From Spirochaetota bacterium (GTDB taxonomy: Bacteria > Spirochaetota > Brachyspiria > Brachyspirales > JACRPF01), in assembly GCA_016214035.1 (NCBI GenBank), contig JACRPF010000003.1:124001-188000 (forward strand): 64,000 nucleotides of DNA. Direction: 5' to 3'. Positions 32,215 through 40,933 of this stretch are shown here, piece by piece. The notes beneath the pieces are model-generated. The model was not told where the DNA came from. It made no database searches and saw nothing but the letters and a program-made list of their open reading frames with translations. How positions within the stretch are numbered: position 1 is the stretch's first letter; each line of letters starts with the position of its first letter. The translations under genes were made by a program, and so were the position numbers.

Positions 32215-35200
32215 ATGAAAAAATATCTGATAACAATATGTGTTGCAGTGCTCGGCGCTGCGTTTCTTGTCGCGCAGGGGAGCCCGAAGGAATTGAAACC
32301 GCTCACGCAGGCGGAGATAGACCGTATTACGGCGGCACTCCCTGAAAAAGCGGAGACGCCGGCAAAAGAGCGGAAGATCCTTTCGTTCTGGCTCTGTCAG
32401 GGCTTTTATCATGATTCGCTCAGGTATATTAACGTTGCGCTCGATCTCATGGGTAAAAAGACCGGTGCGTTCACCGTGACGAATACCGATAAAATGGAGG
32501 TGTTCGACTACGCGACACTTTCGCAGTTCGACGCCGTCGTGTTCAACAATTCGACGATGCTGAAATTTGAGAATACCAATTATCGTGCGGCGCTGTTAAA
32601 GTTCGTCAAAGAGGACGGGAAGGGTGCGGTCGCCATTCACGCCGGGCTTGACAATTTCTACACATTCCCCGAGGCCGCGGAAATGATGGGCGGTATTTTC
32701 GATGCGCATCCGTGGACCGCGGGCGGTACATGGGTCATTAAAAACGATCTTCCCGAACATCCGCTCAACCGCGCGTTCGGCGGCAAGGGCTTTTCGGTGA
32801 AAGAAGAACTCTATCAGTTCAAGACACCGTATTCGCGCGATATCGTAAAAGTACTGCTTACCATCGACATGAAATATGAGCAGAACAGAAGCGGTTCGGC
32901 GTTCAATCCCGAATCCGTACACCGCATGGATGAGGACTTCGCCGTGTCGTGGCTCCGTGAATCGGGCAAAGGCCGCGTGTTCTACTGCGGCATCGGCCAT
33001 AATCCGGAACATACGTGGAACAAAGCGGTGCTGCAGCATTATCTCGATGGTATTCAGTATGCGCTCGGGGATTTTCCTGCGGATGCTGCGCCGGTGAAAA
33101 ATCCGGTGCGTGAAGCCGGTACCGCATATGCCGATCTGGATAAGATGACGGAGGATGTGCTTGCGGCAAAATTAACGAGCACGAGTGATATCGAAGTGAA
33201 GCTCGATATTTGCCGTATTCTCAAAATGAAGGCAACCTGTGCCAGCGTTCCCGCACTGGCATCATTGTTGTCCGACGCGCGCATGTCACATGTGGTCCGC
33301 TACGTCCTTGAAGCACTGTCCTGCGACGAGGCTGCTCAGGCACTTCGTTCTGCGCTCGGTTCCGTTTCCGACATCAAACTCAAAGCGGGTATCATCAGTT
33401 CGCTTGGTGAACGGCGTGACGCATCGGCGGTGCCGGTCATCGCTCAGTATACGGCCAATGCGGATGCAGAACTCGCGAAAGCAGCTCTCATCGCTCTCGG
33501 CAGGATAGGCACCGTTGAAGCTGCTGCAAAACTGGCCGCAGCCCCGAGAACATATATACGCGATTACGAGGATGCGTGTCTCATATGCGCCGATACGCTT
33601 GTCGCATCATCCAATAATGCCGCCGCACTGAAGATATATACCGATATTCAGAAAACGGGAAGTTCGGTGCTCGCGAAGATCGGCGGTTATCGCGGTATGG
33701 TTACGGCGGATCCGGCGAACGCAAAGGCCATTATAAAAAACATGCTTGATAACGCGGATATATCTATCGCCACCACGGGCGCGCTCTGCGTTGCTGACCT
33801 TAAAGAACCCGGTGTGTCGGCATATTTTGCCGGTATGCTCAAAACAATTAAACCGCAGATCCAGGTGGTGATGCTTGCCTCGCTCGCCTCGCTCGGCGAC
33901 AGAAAGACCGGCGACAAAGCCGCGGAACTTCTCGACGCCGGGGATGAGGATGTCGCATCGGCGGCAGCAAAGGCGCTGCTCGATCTCGGAACGGTGTCTC
34001 ATGTAAAGGTGCTTGTGGTGAAAGCCGGCGGCAGCGGCAAAGTATCCGATGCGGCACTCGACACCGTTTCACGGCTCAGCGGGAAGGATATCGATACCGA
34101 ACTGGTAAAGCTTTTGAAAAGCGGCGAGAAACCGGTAGTGCCTGCGGCGGCAAAATGTCTGGCGCGGCGGCAGACAAAGTCGGCGGTACCCGCGCTCATC
34201 GATATCGCAAAAGCGAAGGAATCGAGCACATTGAAAGAGACGTTCAAGGCGCTGCTTGTACTTGCCGATGAAAGCAATCTGTCCGATCTTGTGGCGCTTC
34301 TCAAGGAATATGACGGTGATGAACGGGTGAAGGATGTCATCGCCGGTGTGTACACGCGTGTCGCGAACCGGTCAAAATTCGCCGGCATTTTCACTGCCGC
34401 GTATGCGGGGGCGCAGGGCGGTTTTAAGACATCGCTTCTGCCGCTGCTCGCGATGTCGGGCGGCGCTGATGAATTGGCGCTGGTAGCCGGTGCGCTCAAG
34501 GATGCCGACAGTGAGACGCAGACCGCGGCGGTGAAGGCGCTTGCCGAATGGCCCAATGACGGTGCTCTCGAACCGCTGTGGACCGTGGTACAGACGCCCG
34601 CGGCGCCCGCACATAAGATACTCGCGCTCAGAGGTTATGCGCGTGCGCTGACGGCGCCGTCGCTCACACGGTCAGCGGCGGAAACACTCGCGATGCTCAG
34701 GAACGCCCTGACCGCCGCCGACCGGGACGATGAGAAACGCATGATAATTGGTGCAATCGCGGTGGTGTATCATCCCGATGCGCTCGCCGTGCTTAAGGAA
34801 TATTCGTCCGATAAAGTGCTCGGCAAGGATGCCGAACAGGCGTACCAGAAGCTCAAGAAACAGCTTGAAAGTCCGCCGGCGCTTTATGCATCGCATAATG
34901 ACCGGAATATCAAAAAGGCGATGGATAATGATATTGCGACACGCTGGGATAGCGGTAAAAAACAGGAACCCGGCATGTGGTTCATGGCGGATTGCCGGTA
35001 TGAACGGACATTCGATAATATCAAGCTTGATACCGGGGCATCGGCGAACGATTTTCCCAATGCGTATGAGGTGTATATATCCAACAGCACCAATGACTGG
35101 AAAAGTCCGGTGGTGAAAGGCGAGGGGAAAAAAGGGCAGCTTGTCATTCCGTGCAACAAGGCGCGCGGTCAGTATGTCAAAGTCGTGCAGACGGGGAGTA

Positions 35201-35253
35201 CGACGTCGTGGTTCTGGTCGATCCATGAGTTCTCTTTCAACGTAAAGGAGTGA
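32215..35253 (+). CDS. Secreted ThuA-HEAT-discoidin giant protein
   Basis: 1012-aa secreted protein. A signal peptide covers the first ~22 residues. A ThuA-like (trehalose-utilisation, glutamine-amidotransferase-fold) domain spans ~55-285, with FWLCQGFYHDS, AVAIHAGLDNFY and GRVFYCGIGHNPE. HEAT/PBS-lyase repeats fill ~310-860, alanine-rich and about 30-35 residues each. A discoidin-type domain (from ~885, DNDIATRWDSG, then QYVKVVQTGS) ends it. This composite is typical of sugar-degradation loci of planctomycete and verrucomicrobial type. ATG 32215 has GGGG eight bases upstream; another ATG six bases earlier is possible. It probably acts on or holds exported sugar substrates. Confidence 0.88.
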   Translation: MKKYLITICVAVLGAAFLVAQGSPKELKPLTQAEIDRITAALPEKAETPAKERKILSFWLCQGFYHDSLRYINVALDLMGKKTGAFTVTNTDKMEVFDYATLSQFDAVVFNNSTMLKFENTNYRAALLKFVKEDGKGAVAIHAGLDNFYTFPEAAEMMGGIFDAHPWTAGGTWVIKNDLPEHPLNRAFGGKGFSVKEELYQFKTPYSRDIVKVLLTIDMKYEQNRSGSAFNPESVHRMDEDFAVSWLRESGKGRVFYCGIGHNPEHTWNKAVLQHYLDGIQYALGDFPADAAPVKNPVREAGTAYADLDKMTEDVLAAKLTSTSDIEVKLDICRILKMKATCASVPALASLLSDARMSHVVRYVLEALSCDEAAQALRSALGSVSDIKLKAGIISSLGERRDASAVPVIAQYTANADAELAKAALIALGRIGTVEAAAKLAAAPRTYIRDYEDACLICADTLVASSNNAAALKIYTDIQKTGSSVLAKIGGYRGMVTADPANAKAIIKNMLDNADISIATTGALCVADLKEPGVSAYFAGMLKTIKPQIQVVMLASLASLGDRKTGDKAAELLDAGDEDVASAAAKALLDLGTVSHVKVLVVKAGGSGKVSDAALDTVSRLSGKDIDTELVKLLKSGEKPVVPAAAKCLARRQTKSAVPALIDIAKAKESSTLKETFKALLVLADESNLSDLVALLKEYDGDERVKDVIAGVYTRVANRSKFAGIFTAAYAGAQGGFKTSLLPLLAMSGGADELALVAGALKDADSETQTAAVKALAEWPNDGALEPLWTVVQTPAAPAHKILALRGYARALTAPSLTRSAAETLAMLRNALTAADRDDEKRMIIGAIAVVYHPDALAVLKEYSSDKVLGKDAEQAYQKLKKQLESPPALYASHNDRNIKKAMDNDIATRWDSGKKQEPGMWFMADCRYERTFDNIKLDTGASANDFPNAYEVYISNSTNDWKSPVVKGEGKKGQLVIPCNKARGQYVKVVQTGSTTSWFWSIHEFSFNVKE

Positions 35254-35331
35254 TTTTTCTGAATACACGGCAATGTTGCGGTAATGCTATCGCATCATAT
35301 AATACAACTAATTGAACCGAAGGAGGAACGT

Positions 35332-36000
35332 ATGCATCGCAGATTCAAAGGTATAGCAGCGGCTCTTGCCGGCGTGACGTTGTTCGGCGCACTGGCGTTC
35401 GCCGCCGACAAGATGGTGGAACTGACGCTCAAGCTTCCGAAGGCCATGTTCGCGGGTACGCCCACCAAGATGGTGTCGCCAAATCTCGATCCCAAATCGG
35501 GTCAGAAGCGCGCAGCATTCATGGTGCCTGAAGGAACGAAGCTCATATCGGCTAAGAAAAAAGTCACCGCGAGCGACAAGTATCCGGTCATCGGCGATCT
35601 TGAACAGATTACCGACGGCGACAAGGAAGGCGGCGACGGCAGTTTCGTCGAGCTCGGACCCAACAAGCAGTGGGTGCAGATTGACCTCGGCGCTAAATCG
35701 ACGATACAGGCAATCGCGCTCTGGCATTATCACATGCAGGCGCGTATCTACCGCGACATCGTCATCCAGGTTGCCGCTGACGCCGATTTCATCACCGACG
35801 TGAAGACTGTGTATAACAGCGATCACGACAACTCGCTCGGTCTCGGCGCGGGGAAGGATTATGAATACATCGAGACGTTTGAAGGACGGCTCATCGATGC
35901 GAAAGGTGTTACGGGACGCTATGTGCGGCTTTACAGCGCCGGCAACACGGCGAACGCGAACAATCACTACATCGAAGTGGAAGTGTACGGAGCGCAATAG
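35332..36000 (+). CDS. Secreted discoidin-domain protein
   Basis: 222-aa secreted protein: signal peptide in the first ~24 residues, then a single discoidin-like domain from ~70 with ISAKKKVTASDKYPVIGD, KQWVQIDLGAKSTIQAIALW and GRYVRLYSAGNT. It is recognisably related to the C-terminal domain of the Nqr-like fusion at 29721, sharing the QIDLG, DVKTVYN/DVKTIYN and RGRYVR/TGRYVR patterns. A strong AGGAGG site precedes ATG 35332. It may be a free version of the same binding module, directing components to one glycan or to each other. Confidence 0.85.
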   Translation: MHRRFKGIAAALAGVTLFGALAFAADKMVELTLKLPKAMFAGTPTKMVSPNLDPKSGQKRAAFMVPEGTKLISAKKKVTASDKYPVIGDLEQITDGDKEGGDGSFVELGPNKQWVQIDLGAKSTIQAIALWHYHMQARIYRDIVIQVAADADFITDVKTVYNSDHDNSLGLGAGKDYEYIETFEGRLIDAKGVTGRYVRLYSAGNTANANNHYIEVEVYGAQ

Positions 36001-36011
36001 GTTTCTCAATC

Positions 36012-37547
36012 ATGACGATAGACGTACGCCGGGCGGCACTCTTTGCAGTGCTGTCCGGCGTTGTCATTATTATCGCCGTGTTTCTCCGCTTCAGCAGCCT
36101 TGACGCGCGGGTGATGCATCATGACGAGGCGAATCAGGCGGTGCGTTTCTGTGCATTGTTCACCGACGGCACATACGTGTACGACCCGGTGGAGCATCAC
36201 GGCCCCACGCTGTATTATCTGTCACTGCCGGCGGCAAAGCTTTTCGCCCGCAACGTTTCTTCGGTAACCGAAGCCATGCTTCGTGCCGTCCCGGCTTTTT
36301 TCGGTGTACTGCTCGTGCTTTTGACATTCGCACTGGCGGGTTTTTCTCGGACGGCAAAAGTCATCACGGCGGCTTGTGCGGCGGTGTCACCGGCATTGGT
36401 GTATTACAGCCGGTATTTCATCCAGGAAATGCTGCTTGTCTGCTTTACGTTCGGTGTCATCGTCTCGCTCTGGCGTTTTCTGCGATCACCGACGGCGTTC
36501 ATGGCCGCAATCGCCGGTATGTGTTTCGGTCTCATGTGCGCGACAAAAGAAACATGGGTGCTTGTTACTGCCGCTCTTATACCCGCCGTCATCGTAGTTC
36601 TCATGATGCATCGCCATGACGGTATGTTCCGCTCTGTCCGTGAATATTGCAGAATGCAATTTATCTTTGCCGGAATTCTCGGCGTCGTGATTCCCGTGGC
36701 GCTTTTTTTTACTTCGTTCGGGACGAATCCAACGGGTATTTTCGACGTGTTTCGTTCGGTACTGCCGTATATTTCGCGAAGCAGCGGCAGCGGGCATGCG
36801 CATCCATGGTATTTCTATATAACCACACTCATCGGAAACAGGATTGGGCATTTCTATATTACTGATGTTGTTTTCATGGTATCCGGTTTGGCCGGTGTCG
36901 TGCTGGCGTTTGCCGGAAAGATTGGCGGTCGTGAGCAGAATGCTTTTGCCCGATTCATAGCCGTATATACGCTCTCGCTCGCACTCATCTACTCGATTAT
37001 ACCCTACAAGACACCGTGGTGTTTGGCCGGATTTTTTCATGGCTTCATCCTGCTTGCGGGTATGGCCGCAGCGGCAGTATATGCCGGATATACATCCAGA
37101 GCGGCAAGAATAGTCATGACGATTGCTGCCGGTACGATGGCCTTTTTTTTCGGCGTGCAGTCCTATGCCGCCGGTGTTCTCTATGGCGCCGATTCCAGAA
37201 ATCCGTATGCGTATGTACACACGCTTCCCGATTATCTGAAATGCATGGCGCGTATCAATCAGGTGGCGGATACGAATACCTTTATCGCCGTACTGGCATC
37301 GGCAACCGATACCTGGCCTGCACCGTGGTATCTCAGGAATTATCAGCGTGTCGGGTACTGGACGGACACGAATCCGGATCCGCAGATTCTGCAGGCGCCG
37401 GTCATTCTTGTCGCGCAGGAGTATCAGCCGGCAGTGCACTCCCGCCTTGAACATACGCATGTGCTTGAATATTACGGACTCAGGGAAAATGTCTTTGCGG
37501 CGTTGTACATCGAGCGCGGTCTTTATAAAAAGGTCATACGCCCGTGA
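36012..37547 (+). CDS. TIGR03663-like membrane glycosyltransferase (PMT/GT39 type)
   Basis: 511-aa polytopic protein with about ten hydrophobic helices. The N-terminal loop motif MHHDEANQAVRF and the later HHGPTLYYLSLPAAK match the TIGR03663 group, distant relatives of protein mannosyltransferases that use lipid-linked sugars. It lies 11 nt after the discoidin gene, and its stop overlaps the NusG-II gene start (GTGA), which ties it to the flavin-related genes downstream. Its acceptor is unknown; glycosylation of the exported proteins of this cluster is conceivable. Confidence 0.8.
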   Translation: MTIDVRRAALFAVLSGVVIIIAVFLRFSSLDARVMHHDEANQAVRFCALFTDGTYVYDPVEHHGPTLYYLSLPAAKLFARNVSSVTEAMLRAVPAFFGVLLVLLTFALAGFSRTAKVITAACAAVSPALVYYSRYFIQEMLLVCFTFGVIVSLWRFLRSPTAFMAAIAGMCFGLMCATKETWVLVTAALIPAVIVVLMMHRHDGMFRSVREYCRMQFIFAGILGVVIPVALFFTSFGTNPTGIFDVFRSVLPYISRSSGSGHAHPWYFYITTLIGNRIGHFYITDVVFMVSGLAGVVLAFAGKIGGREQNAFARFIAVYTLSLALIYSIIPYKTPWCLAGFFHGFILLAGMAAAAVYAGYTSRAARIVMTIAAGTMAFFFGVQSYAAGVLYGADSRNPYAYVHTLPDYLKCMARINQVADTNTFIAVLASATDTWPAPWYLRNYQRVGYWTDTNPDPQILQAPVILVAQEYQPAVHSRLEHTHVLEYYGLRENVFAALYIERGLYKKVIRP

Positions 37548-37903
37548 AACGACAGCGTATCATCCGACCTGGAGATGTAATGCTCGCCGTAATCGCCGTC
37601 GCGGCGGCACTTACGATAATCGTGACCGGGCATTCCGGACGCGGCGTGCGGGCGCTCATCTACCGTGACGGTGTACTTGTTCGTACCATGGATCTGGCCC
37701 GTGCGGCATGCGTCGATGCAGGCGGTATGCGAATAGAAACTAAGGATGGAAAAGTACGGATGCGGAGTTCCGACTGTGTGCATCGATATTGCGAACGTGC
37801 CGGTTGGATCGATGCGCCGCATGAACAAATTGTCTGCGTTCCGAACCGTATCCTGATAGCCGTTGACGGCGGAGAAAACCGGTGCGATGCGGTGTCCCGA
37901 TGA
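37544..37903 (+). CDS. NusG domain II protein (EetA-like)
   Basis: 119-aa protein with one N-terminal transmembrane helix (GDVMLAVIAVAAALTIIV) and an extracytoplasmic NusG-II-type domain. Cysteines occur in AACVDAGG, SDCVHRYCERAG and EQIVCVPNRI; the CVHRYC...CVPN pattern is typical of the group and could hold a cofactor or disulfides. Genes of this family pair with Gx-transporter and ApbE genes in Gram-positive flavin-based extracellular electron-transfer loci, where I recall the NusG-II protein being EetA. The GTG start overlaps the upstream stop. Its own stop overlaps ATG 37900 of the next gene. Confidence 0.8.
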   Translation: MKRQRIIRPGDVMLAVIAVAAALTIIVTGHSGRGVRALIYRDGVLVRTMDLARAACVDAGGMRIETKDGKVRMRSSDCVHRYCERAGWIDAPHEQIVCVPNRILIAVDGGENRCDAVSR

Positions 37904-38976
37904 GTGCGCGGCGCGAATACGATACGGCGATACTCGTGGCATTTGCCGCGGCGCTGCAGATAGCCGAGTCGTTCATCCCGTATCCGGTGCCGGGGGCAAA
38001 ACTCGGTCTTGCGAATATCGCTACAATGCTGGCGCTCATGCGTTTCGGCCCTGGTGCTGCGGTCACGGTGGCATTCCTCCGCACGATAGTGGCATCACTG
38101 GTGCTCGGAACGTTTCTCGCTCCGCCGTTTTTTCTGAGCCTTACCGGTGCGCTTGGCGCGGCGCTGCTGTCATCGTTGGTATATGTCGTTTTTGTCAATG
38201 CAAAGCGTCCGTTCATGAGCAGTATAGGCGTAAGCGTTGCCGGTTCTGTCGCGAGCATACTCTGCCAGACTGTTGTGGCGGCGCTCTTTTTCGTGAAGAC
38301 GACGGCGCTCTTCAGCATTGTTCCCTATCTTGTCATCATCGCCGTGGTAACCGGCTGGGTAAACGGATATATCGCCGCACGCATGATTTCATCACATCGA
38401 TATGAGCGTTTCATTGCAGTTATATCCGGGGCGATGCGGCCTGAGGCGCTATCGGCTTCTTCGAAAAAGCCTGCGATGCGTCCGGTACTCAGTGTTATCG
38501 GCGCGTTTGCCGCTGCAGTGATTCTGGCGGTGAGCGATGCGCCGCTTGTCGGTGCGGCGGTTGCGGTGATCTTTATTATTTATGCAGTTGTACTCCGTGT
38601 TCCGTTGCGTGCCCTTTTCCGTGTACTGCGAAAATCCATCCTGCCGATTGCGCTTTTTTCATTCGCCGCTTTCCTTGCCGCAAACAACGGTGCTGTTCTT
38701 GCCGTAATCGGAGGATTTATTATCACACAGGAAGGTGTTTCTATCGCGGTAAAAAGCGCTGCCCGTCTCTTTCTGCTGTCGTTCAACGCGATGCTGCTCA
38801 TGCGTGCGGTAAAGTCTGAAGACCTTGTTGCCATTGCGGTACGATGTGTTCCGCCGATTCCCGTGGTTAGAAAACACCTGATGCCCATGGCGCATGCCGC
38901 GGCACTTGCGCTTGTGGCAACACCGCATGCCGTCGCCGCCATTCGCGCAGAAGTGAATAAAATGTTCTCGCGATGA
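37900..38976 (+). CDS. Gx transporter (EetB-like) fused to EcfT-like domain
   Basis: 358-aa membrane protein in two halves. Residues ~1-165 match the Gx transporter/Hpre_diP_synt_I family (VPGAKLGLANIATMLALMRFGPGAA is the hallmark, cut here from a longer block). Residues ~190-358 look like the CbiQ/EcfT T-component of energy-coupling transporters (YAVVLRVPLRALFRVL early, and late basic helix ending in RCVPPIPVVRKHLMP). No ECF ATPase gene is nearby. ATG 37900 gives an ATGA overlap with the NusG-II gene; a GTG at 37882 with GGAG upstream is the alternative. Possible roles are quinone or flavin handling for extracytoplasmic electron transfer. Confidence 0.75.
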   Translation: MSARREYDTAILVAFAAALQIAESFIPYPVPGAKLGLANIATMLALMRFGPGAAVTVAFLRTIVASLVLGTFLAPPFFLSLTGALGAALLSSLVYVVFVNAKRPFMSSIGVSVAGSVASILCQTVVAALFFVKTTALFSIVPYLVIIAVVTGWVNGYIAARMISSHRYERFIAVISGAMRPEALSASSKKPAMRPVLSVIGAFAAAVILAVSDAPLVGAAVAVIFIIYAVVLRVPLRALFRVLRKSILPIALFSFAAFLAANNGAVLAVIGGFIITQEGVSIAVKSAARLFLLSFNAMLLMRAVKSEDLVAIAVRCVPPIPVVRKHLMPMAHAAALALVATPHAVAAIRAEVNKMFSR

Positions 38977-39007
38977 ACGGATATGTCGCGATTTTTTATC
39001 AATATGA

Positions 39008-39013
39008 TATACT
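39008..39013 (+). promoter_or_regulatory. -10 box directly before apbE start
   Basis: TATACT at 39008-39013 stands six bases before the apbE ATG, the same spacing as at 19821 and 51750. I see no convincing -35 box at 16-18 bp. No Shine-Dalgarno is present, so the apbE message may be leaderless. Confidence 0.4.
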
Positions 39014-39019
39014 GCGGTC

Positions 39020-40021
39020 ATGTTCCGCATAAGCTATATCCGTGTACTGCTGTCCGCCCTCGGCACGATTGTCGCTTTTTCATGCGTACAGTCACCGCGC
39101 GACCGGGTGACTCGGGCCCGGTTTCTCATGGATACGTACTGCTCCATCACCATTCCCGCCGCGGAACACGCACAGGAGTCGCTGGATGCGGCATTCGCGC
39201 GCATGGAGGCGGTAGAACGGTCGTTTAATGTGCATACCAATACAAGTCCGCTCTACGCGTTCAATAAGTCCGGTGTGCCGGTCACGGATTCCGAGATAGT
39301 CACAGCTATGGAATCGGTGCTCGATGTGTGCCGTGACAGCGGCGGTGCGTTCGACTGCACGGTGTTTCCCATTGTCGATGCCTGGGGATTTTACGGGCCG
39401 CATGAGAACACCGTCCCGTCAGCCGCGCATCTTGCAGCGCTGCGCCCGCTCGTGAACTGGCGGTTCATCGCCGTCAATCGCGGAAGACTGGTAAAGCTGC
39501 TGCCTGCGGTGCGTGTCGATCTCGGCGGGGCGGCAAAAGGATACGCTGCCCATGAGGCGGCTAAGACGCTTGCCTCGTCCGGTGTACGTTCCGCTATCGT
39601 CGATGCGGGCGGGAACATCTACGCGCTCGGCGATAACAACGGCAAGCCGTGGCGTATCGGTGTTCAGAATCCGCGCGACGGCTCTCGCATTGTCGGCATC
39701 ATCGTTGCGTCGAACACGAGCGTATCGACATCAGGCGATTATCAGCGATATTTCGAAACGAACGGTGTGCGCTATCATCATATCATAGATCCGGCAACGG
39801 GCTGTCCCGCACAATCCGGTATCGCAAGCGTCACCATAATGCATCCCGACGGGCTCTACGGTGATCTGCTTTCAACAGCGGTATTCGTGCTCGGTGCCGA
39901 ACGCGGCGGTGCGCTCATCGAACGGATGACAAACGCCGGTGCCGTCATCGTGCTCACGAACGGAAACGTGATCGTCTCCTCGCGGATGAAGCCGCATTAT
40001 ATTCCTGAAAAAGCCCGCTGA
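39020..40021 (+). CDS. apbE: ApbE FAD:protein FMN transferase, lipoprotein
   Basis: Flavin transferase that attaches FMN from FAD to Thr/Ser of exported flavoproteins such as NqrC, NqrB and RnfG. A lipoprotein signal ends at VAFSC (Cys near residue 22). Core motifs are MDTYCSITI at the start of the domain, VDLGGAAKGYA, IVDAGGNIYALG, WRIGVQNPRD, HHIIDPATGCPA and the metal-site region DLLSTAVFVLGAERG. The 333-aa length is normal. It is the obvious modifying enzyme for the FMN-binding fusion at 29721. It closes the forward-strand run that began at the ABC transporter. Confidence 0.94.
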   Translation: MFRISYIRVLLSALGTIVAFSCVQSPRDRVTRARFLMDTYCSITIPAAEHAQESLDAAFARMEAVERSFNVHTNTSPLYAFNKSGVPVTDSEIVTAMESVLDVCRDSGGAFDCTVFPIVDAWGFYGPHENTVPSAAHLAALRPLVNWRFIAVNRGRLVKLLPAVRVDLGGAAKGYAAHEAAKTLASSGVRSAIVDAGGNIYALGDNNGKPWRIGVQNPRDGSRIVGIIVASNTSVSTSGDYQRYFETNGVRYHHIIDPATGCPAQSGIASVTIMHPDGLYGDLLSTAVFVLGAERGGALIERMTNAGAVIVLTNGNVIVSSRMKPHYIPEKAR

Positions 40022-40024
40022 CGC

Positions 40025-40762
40025 TTACGGCTTTTTTCGATGTGTCAGTGCATCGATAATCAGTTTGAAAAAATCTGCTATGGCGATGAAATAGTGCTGC
40101 AGTTTCACCTTCGACCCGCCGACCTCTTTCCAATGCAGCACCGGGTACTCATGTATGTATGATTCATAATCACCCGGCAGGGTGCGTTTCAGCCGCATGA
40201 GGAGTTCAACGTCGAATATCCACGATGTTATGAACGGCTGTGCGAATACTGTTTTCGCGGCAGCGGCGGTGAAAAGCTTCGCCCCGCACTGCGTGTCGTA
40301 TACCGGCAGGTTCAGATATATCGACGCGGCGGTGGCGAATGCGCGCCCGATATAATGCCGGTACCATTTCCGCGTGATATCATACCCCATGAGTTTAACG
40401 CGTGAAGCGATGAGACATCTGAGACCAGGATGACGCGTGAAGTGGGCGATCATCCCGGGCAGTTCCGATAACGGCACCGCGAGATCCGCGTCCCAGAAAC
40501 CGATGAGGTCGTAGGTGTCTGCCGCGCTGCATACACCGGCGCGTATCGCTTCCGCCTTGCCGGAATTCTCCTCCAGCCGGAGTATACGGACATGATCGGG
40601 GTGCGCCGCGGCACATGCGGATAATAACGCATAAGTATTATCGGTGCTGCCGTCATCGACAAAGAGGAGATCGATAGGGCGTCCACTGGTGGCGCGCGTG
40701 AATGCGGCCGTATCGATTCGCTTCGATTCGTTGTAACAGGGTATTACCAGACAGGTTTTCAT
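40025..40762 (-). CDS. GT2 glycosyltransferase, dolichyl-phosphate glucosyltransferase-like
   Basis: 245-aa family-2 glycosyltransferase. Sugar-nucleotide-binding Asp residues lie in LLFVDDGSTDNTY, DLIGFWDADLAVP (DAD rather than DxD) and the domain starts with CLVIPCYNE. The YDTQCGAKLF and SWIFDVELLMRLK blocks match Alg5/DPG-synthase-like enzymes, which transfer glucose to a polyprenyl phosphate. ATG 40762 is chosen because it directly follows a promoter; the frame is open further upstream. It would supply the lipid-linked sugar needed by the TIGR03663-type transferase at 36012. It is convergent with apbE, 3 nt apart. Confidence 0.88.
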   Translation of the reverse strand: MKTCLVIPCYNESKRIDTAAFTRATSGRPIDLLFVDDGSTDNTYALLSACAAAHPDHVRILRLEENSGKAEAIRAGVCSAADTYDLIGFWDADLAVPLSELPGMIAHFTRHPGLRCLIASRVKLMGYDITRKWYRHYIGRAFATAASIYLNLPVYDTQCGAKLFTAAAAKTVFAQPFITSWIFDVELLMRLKRTLPGDYESYIHEYPVLHWKEVGGSKVKLQHYFIAIADFFKLIIDALTHRKKP

Positions 40763-40772
40763 GATGTGTACT

Positions 40773-40801
40773 ACTATATCCCGCTCCGGAATATACGTCA
40801 A
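40773..40801 (-). promoter_or_regulatory. Promoter of GT2 gene
   Basis: On the reverse strand, TTGACG (40801-40796) and TATAGT (40778-40773) with an exact 17-bp spacer. The ATG comes ten bases after the -10 box, leaving at most three or four untranslated bases and no room for a ribosome site. Confidence 0.65.
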
Positions 40802-40819
40802 ATTTCAGGATGCGGGTAC

Positions 40820-40847
40820 TTGACGGGTGATTTTTTTATGGTACACT
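40820..40847 (+). promoter_or_regulatory. Promoter upstream of tRNA-Gln
   Basis: TTGACG at 40820-40825 and TACACT at 40842-40847, 16-bp spacer, about 85 bp before the tRNA. It is back to back with the GT2 promoter. Confidence 0.5.
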
Positions 40848-40933
40848 GTCGGCCATGAACGTTGTTAACTGTATTTATCTGCGGGCCGCATATACGTTTT
40901 ATTTGATTGATACATTGTAACAATATCCATTAC

